Assembly (NCBI RefSeq): GCF_041260155.1
Contig: NC_091930.1
Span: 15,062,156 to 15,126,155, forward strand
Direction: 5' to 3'
From: Ptychodera flava
Lineage: Eukaryota > Hemichordata > Enteropneusta > Ptychoderidae
DNA length: 64,000 bases
In this document: positions 54,988 to 64,000 of the stretch, one piece after another
How positions within the stretch are numbered: position 1 is the stretch's first letter
Layout: every line of letters begins with the position of its first letter
Translations under genes and position numbers: made by a program
Notes under the pieces: model-generated
What the model saw: the letters and a program-made list of their open reading frames with translations, nothing else
What the model was told of the DNA's origin: nothing
The model's database searches: none

Positions 54988-55772
54988 GTAGGTAAACCTT
55001 CGATAAATTTTAAGTGCGAGGCCGGCACCTTCTTTACTCAAAATTCAAATTTCCCTATGCTTTTATACATGATATTTCGTTTGAAAACGGTAACATGTGC
55101 TTTTTGTAGGCAAAAATTACTATATACGTAAAGGTTTAAAACAAGTGGTGATTGTTGCGATTGGTAAAGGCATGATCTTCCATATATGTATGATTGGGGA
55201 CTAGTAACACAGTACTGGCTCGCGATACTAAATATTTGTTAGCAGAAAGTACGTTAGTGATCAGAGTTTACAAATTAAACATGAATGGAGATTGATCAAT
55301 GCATATGTCATGTTGATACAAATGTAATTAATTTTCCATGCGATTTCTCATGTGCCACTCAAAACTTAGCTCGAGTGACTCCTTATGTTACCGATGATTA
55401 TTGCACAAAGTCACCTGTGCCAACTTCTCTTAAATCTCTCCGAGAAATACAACTTTTCATTGGTCTTTTAACACTTTGTGTTATTGATAATACTTATAGA
55501 ACTATGAAACAGAGTAATTTTGTTAATCAGCCAGTCCAGCGGCACCAAAACTTCAAATCGAAAGGAAAATGTTTTCACTGCTACTTCGTCATTCACAGTG
55601 TCGCATCGATTAATTATCTTGATTGACAACTAACCCCTAAAACGACTAAAATCATCAGTTTTTTTTCTGAGAAAACCAGGAACATCCCAACACAGGAAAG
55701 GAGGTAAACAATGTTCTTACATGTCCATTTCGAGCATAAACACGTAATTTCTTCTGTATGTTTTGCTTTCAG

Positions 55773-55894
55773 GCAAACTATGTGGTGGAATGCTACAGAA
55801 TGTCACGTCCACAGCACTAGTCAGACAGCAACGATCTGTCACTGCAACCATCTCACCAGTTTTGGTGTACACTGTTCGATTAAGAGAGTTTGAA
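55773..55894 (+). pseudogene. Copy C exon c4 (GPS, frameshifted)
   Basis: The CHCNHLTSFGV core is intact, but 1 nt is inserted right after it (ggtgtaca for ggtgtac), giving a TGA at the exon end. Confidence 0.88.
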
Positions 55895-56072
55895 GTAAGT
55901 TTGCCAATTTTCAGTGTTGTACCTGTTTGAAGAAATGACTCACAGTTGAGATCGCTCATTAGATGTTCATAATATGCTGCCAAACAGTAATTGTCAAGAC
56001 AAGTCCTCCGCTTGTACAAACATTTACAAACATTTCCGTTGATACACACATAGATAACCACTTAGACACACA

Positions 56073-56247
<175 letters not shown>

Positions 56248-56374
56248 CTTGTCATAATTTTCACCGTTTCGGCAATTTAAAACATTATTCGGACGCTGTG
56301 GAGTTATTTGTATTCGTACTGTTGCCCCTAATGCCCTGCTTATGTATTCGTATAATGTGCATTTTGATTTGTAG

Positions 56375-56478
56375 GTATCAACAATTCATGTGACGTCATT
56401 GAAATTAATCAGTGTGATTGGCTGTGGCATTTCTTTATTCTCTGTCGTCTTGATGATTCTAGCATTTGCTTTGCTCGG
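56375..56478 (+). pseudogene. Copy C exon c5 (TM1, donor lost)
   Basis: TM1 is open, but the donor gtaggt has become ataggt, and reading on gives GGA TAG. Confidence 0.87.
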
Positions 56479-57402
56479 ATAGGTGTCTTTACGTGTGCTC
56501 GTCGAATTGCAAAAGAATGACAATTACCACATTGGGTAAGGCATCGTGTGTACAGTAAACTCACATATCTGGTATGTCTTTCATTGTCCTGTCAAACATA
56601 AATTCAATTTTGAATCAAAAAGTTAACGAGGTAATAATATAATCCCCGTGTTGGCTAATTGACAAGACTGCCGTGCGTACGGAGCGGCGTGACTGATATG
56701 CCAGGTACAACTTGTTTTATAGCTTTATCACTGAACAAAATAAATTAACTTAAAACCATTCTGACAATATGAAAATTGTTAATCTTTATATCTATATATC
56801 GATATATCTATATATCAATTATATCGAAATTAAAATAATTTGCCTCTTTCATAAACTTTTGAATATCAAATTCGATTTATCTTTCAGCGTGTATGCTGCA
56901 CGAAGCTGCAAAACTTAAGCTTTTGCTTAATTTGCCTAACGATAACTTTCAACCGGGCCTTTTCAAGCTGAAGATGACAAATCAGGGGTCGTCGTACAGA
57001 TGATTTACGGGAGATAGAAATTACCTAAGATGGATCGATATTCAAGATTCTAAATGGCCTCATCCCTTTTTTAACCCTATATGAAAAAGAGATGTTTTCG
57101 AAACCCAGATGATTGGTCGTATTTTTAGCCCCAAGGGCATTGAAATTAGCCCACACCAGAAAAGTATGGGGAAAATTAATGTCCAAAGGTGCACTTTACC
57201 TTGAGACAATGCCATCATTTGTCCGATACCTGTTGTTAATAAAGGGTGTAACATAAGCGTTTGAATGAGATATACGTTTGTATACATTTTACGACCTGAT
57301 CTTCCAAATTAAATCTAAAGATTTTATTTCACGTACAGTTTATCATAGATCTGTATAGTTAATTGTCTATATAAGGGACCTCTCTGATATTTCATATTCG
57401 AG

Positions 57403-57501
57403 GTTGCATACGCTAGAGCGCATTATCCAGATTAACTTATGCCTTGCCATTGGTATAGGACAAATTATATTTCTGGCGGCATGAAACATACAAGTAACAA
57501 G
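57403..57501 (+). pseudogene. Copy C exon c6 (TM2, frameshifted)
   Basis: 1 nt missing in ctggcggcatga (A: ctagccggcatga), so the helix ends in TGA. Confidence 0.87.
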
Positions 57502-57901
57502 GTAATAATTGTCCTTTTAGACTTCACTATTGAATGATAATTGACTTCAAGAAAAACTTGTTTGAAACAGTCATTGCTTGTATAAAGTATGTCATATCAA
57601 AACGTTATTCTTCCATAAGATAATACGTCGAAAATCGCCTGTACAAAGTCATTTTATCCCGCTTACCACTTTTACTATGCACGTATTCTTATATTTTTCG
57701 AACTACTCAGGTATTTGTACAAAATGAACGGTTATACAATATTAGTTTACTTAGTCATTCTACGAGTACATATTGGTCTGCCCTCTAGAAAGGTACCATT
57801 CCAGATGTTTTTGAGAGCTACCTTGCTAAGAAAATATAGGGTAGCAAATGTAGCAATATGAAACTGATCTGAAGCCTATTTCTCCTTGCCTATCACGCCA
57901 G

Positions 57902-58058
57902 ATTGCTTGCACTGCAGTCGCCGCTCTTCTTCACTATTTCTTTACGTCTGTATTCTGTTGGATGTTGGTCGAGGGCATTCACCTCTATTTTCAACTGGTC
58001 GTGGTATTAAATAAAGCTCTGAGGAGACGATTCTTGGCTTACTATTTAATCGGCTGGG
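57902..58058 (+). pseudogene. Copy C exon c7 (TM3)
   Basis: Open, conserved, with CWMLVEGIHLYFQLVV. Confidence 0.88.
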
Positions 58059-58266
58059 GTAAGTCCATTTACGGATCATGAGTAACTGAGTTATTTGGTA
58101 TGTCTATTTGAGAAACCAACCTCTAATCTGATTTGCACATGCCAAGTCTCCAAATGTTCTTACCTATCCTACATTTAAAATCATTGCTCCATGAATGTGC
58201 TATCAGCACGTTCAGTCTCTGTGGCAAATATGTATGTGGACAAAAATGTTATTTGTATCGACACAG

Positions 58267-58333
58267 GTGTCCCTTTGGTGCTTGTGGCAATCTCAGTCGG
58301 CTTTGGACATGCTTATTACGGTACTGATGATAA
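58267..58333 (+). pseudogene. Copy C exon c8 (TM4)
   Basis: Open; one replacement (SLGFGH to SVGFGH). Confidence 0.87.
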
Positions 58334-58989
58334 GTAAGTATTCCGTTGTTTGTATTTATCAGACGCGAATCGAAACATTTGTTTCTAGGAAACTACTTGA
58401 TATGAGAGCGTCGACAAATTGCCATTTATATTTATGAGTGACCTCTCATAAAATTATATGATATTTTTCAATTCTCATAATTATCGAAAGGGTCGGAAGC
58501 ACATTACATCATGCATCATTCAACAAAGAGATGGCGGGTAAACTTACTAAGGAGCACAGCACCATGCCAAAATCTTGAGCTCACCATGCTCCACTTGTGA
58601 ATTTGCAATTTGCTTCATTCTGGTATCATAATCACCATTCTTGTGAACTTCGTGCAAAATTATTCACTCTTAAAGATCTTCTTTCTAGAAACTTAAGTAT
58701 GGCATCCGCCGAACACGATTTGCCACTTTCGTTGAACCTATAACAAACTAGTACAATTGTAAGATTATCGGAAACGGAAAATGGCAAAGGAGGTTAATCT
58801 CTTGTCTTAAAAATTTAATGTCAGTCATGTGATGAATTTTGGTTTTTATTTCATATGTGCGGTGCGGTATTAAATTCTCATGTAGCAATAGTTTGTTTTC
58901 GTTTTAAATTTTACACTTGTTTTCTTATTAATGTTGTCAAACGTATAATTGATATTCATGATTCTCTGAATTGAAAATTCAACGCACAG

Positions 58990-59142
58990 CTGCTGGTTGT
59001 CGGTGGGAAGTGGTATGATTTTTGCATTCGTTGGACCAATGCTGGCTGTTATCCTTTTCAATTTGGTGATCCTGGGCATAACACTCCGAGTGATTTGCCG
59101 GCGAATCACAAACAAAACTGAAGACAAGTATAAGAATATCAG
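58990..59142 (+). pseudogene. Copy C exon c9 (loop 2, TM5)
   Basis: Open, CWLS kept, with loop 3 changes (RVICRRITNKTEDKYKNIR). Confidence 0.88.
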
Positions 59143-59164
59143 GTAACAAATGCATTCAGTTCAC

Positions 59165-60558
59165 ACACATTCCTATATCTAGAATATGCTATCACCATCG
59201 GAGTCAGGCAGACTCATGTATATATGTATTTATCACATGAACTGGCCTCTCCACCTGTGTGACGTACACCAGCACAGATAAGAAATCCATATTACCGCTG
59301 TTGTACGTCATCAACCGGAACTTTTTTTCCTGCAATGGTACCGGTCGTACATGCACGTTGCCACACAGACCGATTTGTCGTGATCGATGCCGTGCTCTCA
59401 TGCATTTTGACAAAAAGGTGACCCGATAAATCAAGATATGGAAATATAGAAGGCATGTCCAACGACATTTCGAGTCGCTAAAGCTTTAACTATTCCCAAG
59501 AATCGAATGAGGATACCGTCGATCGTTATAATGGCTCAGTAACGTAACGGCTCCAGTCGTAAGGCTCAAAGTGGACGTCGACGTACCTGGCGATCGCCAA
59601 GCGACGTCGTACCTGGCGATCGAGGTTGGCGATAAACCCGAAATATACACCTCAACGAAAGTTCAACTTAATAAATGAGTACCGTATAATCTTCGGAAAG
59701 CGACATAGAAGGCACAAGCATAAATTCATTTTACGAACAACGATAAATTTCCTTTATCACACACAAATTATTCCGTCGTTTCTCGATCGGATAAAACCTG
59801 CAGCGTTAGGCTAATAGTTAAAACATAAGCTGTCGACCTAAAGTGCAGCGCCGTAGTAATCCGATGTATTTCGAAAGTTGACGGACAACACTCACAACAG
59901 AACAGAGTAACCGTCAAGTAACAAAATTTGGATGTACCTACGGGCTATATATGTGTCACAGCAAACATCAAAGTCCGTATGACGAAAAATTGACGACCGA
60001 GATGGCCACCGGCGAAGACCGGTGACGGCAGTGCCAACTGTATAACTTACAAGCGTACACTCTATGTGTCATCGATCTGAAACTTTCGGGCTCGCCAAGG
60101 TCGTAAACTTGTGATATTTTAAAATCCACAGCATCTCTAAGAATGATAACTACTGTTTCGATCGTGTCGTTGCATTAGTTTCATATATATTCTAAATAAC
60201 TCAAAATACTATGGTTATCCGTCGCTAGCGCGGTGAAATCATGTCCGCCGATGGTAGACTTGTCTCGGCATCGGTCCAGCGCAAGACAATGATGGCATGC
60301 GCACGTGACCGAATCAGTATCTCTGATTGGTGGAGATACTATTTCATGTATCAAAAGTTCAGCTTAATCGGATTTATGAATGAAAGTATGCCTGCAAACA
60401 TTCGCACATCTCCTGGGTGACGGGCCGCTTTACTCAATAAATGAAAGTAATCCGCGTAAGGAAAAACACAAAATCGCGATAAAAACCATGCAATTTGTTA
60501 CAATAATTTTGATCCATCCACATCAAAGAAAAATAAGAAGACTGTTCATGTGATAAAT
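59165..60558. other. Insertion specific to copy C (intron 9), unknown
   Basis: About 1.4 kb missing from A and B and visibly richer in CG dinucleotides than its surroundings. It holds a 26-bp-spaced repeat of gtacctggcgatcg (59583, 59609) and a small hairpin caccgg/ccggtg at 60007-60024. No gene or element type is recognised. Confidence 0.6.
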
Positions 60559-60714
60559 ATATAATCCCATGGAATTTTTCTCTGTTTGACGTCATCGTAT
60601 ACTCGTGTTTTTCGCGGAGCCGCACAACTTCTCGCCTTCGGCTCGAAATTGTACGGCTCCGCGAAAAAAAACACTCGTATGCGATGACGTCAAACAGAGG
60701 AAAAATACCATGGG

Positions 60715-60720
<6 letters not shown>
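60559..60720. mobile_element. Fold-back element 5
   Basis: About 75-bp arms begin tataatcccatgg and end ccatgggattata, with complementary tgacgtcatcgtat-type and gcggagccgca-type inner parts. It adjoins a (TA)n tract. Confidence 0.85.

Positions 60721-60777
<57 letters not shown>
60721..60777. repeat. (TA)n microsatellite, intron 9 of C
   Basis: Homologue of the TA tracts at 8474 and 41335, pushed right by the C-specific insertion. Confidence 0.95.
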
Positions 60778-60778
<1 letters not shown>

Positions 60779-60927
60779 CGATATATCAATCACACTTCCG
60801 GATTTCTATATACACATTTTGAAATGAGCGAAACTTACATTAATGTTTAAATGTTATTATGATTCGCGTGAAACAATATGCAGGTGTAACTCAAATTGTT
60901 CATGCATATATGTGAACATGTTCACAG

Positions 60928-61096
60928 ATCAAGTCTGAAAGCTGCCATTCTTTTATTGCCATTGCTTGGCATGACTTGGCTGTTTGGTTTGCTGTCTGTT
61001 GACCGATACACCATCTTCTTTGAGTACGTATTTGCAGTTCTCAACTCACTCCGGGGTTTCTTCACATTCATCTTCTACTGTTGGACCAGTAAAGAG
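60928..61096 (+). pseudogene. Copy C exon c10 (TM6-TM7)
   Basis: Open, with NSLRGFFTFIFYCWTSKE. Past the donor the frame runs into LINE reverse-transcriptase sequence. Confidence 0.9.
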
Positions 61097-61106
61097 GTGA
61101 GGACAA

Positions 61107-61860
61107 AGTGTGACTTTGAGAAGGATTTTGATACAGTCAATCTTGATTTCCCTTACAAAGTTATGAGTGCTTTCAACTTTGGCGGTTTGACTTTGTCAAT
61201 TCCAGATAACCTTAAAAACTGAGCTCAATATCGAGATGTTAATGATATATGATTTCGGTTTCATGATAAGATTTATCCATTGGAATTCACGACGAAAGAA
61301 AGGTTAAATAGGATCTTAATTGAATAGTATTTGTTCTACAAAAAGCAAATCAAAACTTTAAGAGATATTAAGGATTCGTAATGATAAATGGAAGCATTTT
61401 TAAGAACTTACTTTCAAGCTTACAATAGATAGTAAGTAAAGAGCCTTTCAATTCAAAACTGTACGCAAATGAATCTTTGCATCACTTATTTTCTAAATGT
61501 AAATTTACGATTTCACTTGGAAAAGATGATCTTTTTGCTATAAGGAGATCACATTATCAATAACTAATTTTCCGTGGAATTTGAGTGATTTTAGAAATGG
61601 CATAAAACGTCTTTGTTCGAAGGAATATCGCTAAGTATAATTATGCGGTTTGCTGTACACAACCCCTACCTCTTTCACAAAGGCATGCACTCTTGAATGA
61701 ACGGCCCATCAACATTGACAATTTTTTTAAATCACATAAGTTAAGGAGATCAAGGAGTTAAGCAAAGTCTGTTATTAATATACATTACTGGACTTCCCAT
61801 TTATAGATAGTGATTGCAGACTTCTTGGATTCACAATTTCATGTTATTGACAATGGTATG
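61107..61860 (+). mobile_element. LINE RT remnant in copy C intron 10
   Basis: Starts FEKDFDTVNLDFPYKVMSAF, the same RT block as at 12160. The 3.1 kb that precedes it in A is missing here. A longer downstream part than in A remains, badly decayed. Homology to A resumes near 61880. Confidence 0.8.
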
Positions 61861-62170
61861 ATAAATATTTTTTCAGGTAAGAAGGTATTTCAATTAAGTC
61901 TTTTGTTTAGGCTGTTCAACTTCAGAAATAATTGTAATTGTTTTGCGTGCTGATTGCTTCACCAGTACACGGATTTGCTTTCATATTTACACTGAATTCC
62001 GATGCAGTTCAATAATAAAGAGATCCCACTGCACTGAGACTTTATCACCGTCGTTATCATTGTTTTCTTACTTTTATTCTCCCTCTTCTGCGTCTTCATA
62101 CAATTACTTTACTTGCATGTCAAGTTAAGATACATGTTATAAATTGTAAACTTACATTTTTGCCTTGCAG

Positions 62171-62320
62171 GTGCGTTCTCGGCTTGCTCGAAAGAAGATA
62201 ACTTTCTTAAAGGCGCGAGAGCACAGTAGAAGCTTTACAGTAGGATCAAGTTTTGGTATGATGACAAACCGTGTGATGCCTTCACGGCAAACTGCCACCG
62301 TATCGGTAAACCATTGCTGA
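62171..62320 (+). pseudogene. Copy C exon c11 (tail)
   Basis: Open tail ending VSVNHC and stop, about ten replacements from A/B. Confidence 0.87.
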
Positions 62321-62623
62321 GCAGGAACACATGAACACACATCGGCACACAAATGAACACATTCCCATGAAGAAAAAAAACGTTATACACACAAGCAGGC
62401 CGAGTTAACAAGCTATCTAGCTAACAAGCTATCTAGACATATGTCTTGGAGTAGAAAAAAAACCTGTAGTTAACATGAAGCTATAGTTGACATGAAACAA
62501 AAAAAATGATCGAAAGTTACAACTACTGGGCCTTTGACATCCACGTAGCAGTGCTTCATTTTTCGACCAATTCGCAAATAATTGACGACGGATATAACGA
62601 AAACTTTGTTTTAATCCGTCTGG

Positions 62624-62629
62624 AATAAA
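62624..62629 (+). promoter_or_regulatory. Conserved AATAAA after copy C
   Basis: Same context (cgtc.tgaataaaa.gcat) as after A and B, although the gene itself is broken. Confidence 0.5.
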
Positions 62630-63823
62630 ATGCATTGAGTATAACAATGAATATTCGTTTAGACTTGATGTGGTCATCATTATCGAAACGTGGACGATTG
62701 GCTCATTATTCTCCAGAGCCGACGACCTCTTTAGAATTGATCGCCCTGTTCCAATGTTGATTACACTTAGTAGTACACTCGATGAATACATGGGCAGGTA
62801 AAGAACACACAATTTTAAAAGCAAAAATTTAATGGTTGTAGTCGTGGTTCTGATAGTGTAGCAATCGTTCCGCCTTTCTAAAAAAATTATTGTGACCCCT
62901 TAATTAAGTAATGTTTTTTTTTAATATTTAACTTGTTCTACCCGAACAGAACTCCAAATCAGTAGACCAAAGACATGGTGACACAAGCACGCATACTAAA
63001 GCCTAACGTTCTGTGTTAGAAACAGTTTGGTGCCGTCAAGGCAATTTACAACATTTCAATGACAAATGAGAATTGATTTTCATTGCAATGACTTGAAAGC
63101 GTATCTGTCATGACTACATATTTCATTATACCTTCAATGATGTATTATACAGTGTATAAATTAAATTTAGTTACCAACATTTCAACTTTAATAGCATGAG
63201 CCAGTGGTGTATGATTTATTTTTCCAAATATACTCGCAGTGAAGATAAAATCGTACCTTTCTTTACCGAAAGCATGTGCATCGTCTGAAAGCACTAAACG
63301 ATGGGTTTCTTGGCTCGTAAGCCAACGAAAACAGCTGTTTAGATTAGAGGACCTCTAAGGGATAAGAAGGAAAAGACGAGTGAAATCTCCGGTTGATATC
63401 TGTTTTGCTTTACATACCATCTACTTTTTCATCAAATAGGTTTCGTCCAAGTGTGTTACAGAATAGGTTATCACGTTTTATCTGTTTATATATGTGAATA
63501 GCAAGGAAATTACAGCTCCAACTGCTACCTGAGTATGTTTGAAGGCGTTCTGTACCCATGTCCTAAGTATATCACTATATAGTTTCATGTACATTGTATA
63601 AAAAGTGTTTTTGTCAGTATTTGTATTCTTGACCGTTACTTCAACAAGTAAGATTTGTAAATATTGAGTATGCCATGAAGTGCAAGTCTGACATATAAAT
63701 GAAAATTGATTATTATTTTAATATATTGATGTTCTGTTTGTGAGACAGATTTACATGCTATTGCTTTTACTAAATAGGCCAACAACATTGCTGGTACATC
63801 GAAACCGAAAACAATTTCTCTCT

Positions 63824-63852
63824 GTGTCTATGTCTCTATCTCTGTCTCTGTC

Positions 63853-63899
<47 letters not shown>

Positions 63900-63914
63900 C
63901 ACTCTCTCTCTCTC

Positions 63915-63919
<5 letters not shown>
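63824..63919. repeat. (TCTG)n/(TC)n microsatellite
   Basis: TCTG units followed by TC dinucleotides. Confidence 0.96.
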
Positions 63920-63986
<67 letters not shown>

Positions 63987-64000
63987 ATATATATATATTA
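63920..64000. repeat. (TA)n microsatellite at window end
   Basis: Continues to the last base, so its true length is unknown. Confidence 0.96.

Larger units (their letters stand above)
62321..64000. other. Downstream flank of copy C
   Basis: Diverged version of the A downstream flank up to about 63820 (to ctggtacatcgaaaccgaaa), then microsatellites. No gene seen. Confidence 0.7.

Noticed and set aside
55285..55626. 113-residue ORF in intron 3 of C
   Set aside because: Aligns with plain intron in A and B, where the frame is broken; likely chance.
61097..61222. Receptor-reverse transcriptase fusion protein in C
   Set aside because: The donor at the exon end is intact (gag/gtgagg) and C is a pseudogene, so read-through is fortuitous.

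Overview
This is animal genomic DNA: AT-rich, split by GT-AG introns, and full of tetranucleotide and (TA)n microsatellites, LINE fragments, tRNA-derived SINEs and fold-back elements. The mix suggests a marine invertebrate, perhaps a deuterostome, but nothing here fixes the species.

The window is built around one gene family, an adhesion G-protein-coupled receptor (aGPCR), in three tandem copies on the + strand. Copy A (126-14041) enters from the left with its 5' exons outside the window. Copy B (19508-46080) appears complete. I could join 17 coding exons with every splice phase compatible, giving 741 codons plus a stop. The predicted protein has a signal peptide, an Ig domain like those of nephrin/kirre proteins, small Cys-containing exons, a GAIN domain, a GPS cleavage motif (CHCNHLTSFG), seven transmembrane helices and a short basic Ser/Thr-rich tail. 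Copy C (50385-62320) is a pseudogene. It lacks the 5' exons and has a deletion plus frameshift in its first exon, a 1-nt insertion in the GPS exon, a lost splice donor after TM1 and a 1-nt deletion in the TM2 exon.

A and B match closely over tens of kilobases, introns and 3' flanks included, but the similarity is patchy. This fits recent duplication with gene conversion, or partly a haplotype duplication in the assembly. C is older and more diverged. The B-C junction lies in a (TATC)n tract that matches the tract beside the B exon preceding the C-homologous part, so C probably lost its 5' half by a microsatellite-associated deletion.

Intron 10 of every copy carries a decayed L1/Tx1-like LINE reverse transcriptase. 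In A and B it also holds a second, inverted LINE 3' end, compound tetranucleotide arrays and a tRNA-like SINE head. Intron 1 of B (7.5 kb) holds an older, diverged copy of the genes' 3' flank, a LINE fragment, two fold-back elements and a candidate DNA transposon with perfect 25-bp inverted ends. Another fold-back lies in B intron 5 and a fifth in C intron 9. The intergenic stretches (14.0-19.5, 46.1-50.4 and 62.3-64.0 kb) are copies of one another. They hold no clear gene apart from a possible small minus-strand ORF near 17.4 kb, which is frameshifted in the second copy. Exon limits were read by eye from splice consensus and reading phase; no alignment or search was run.
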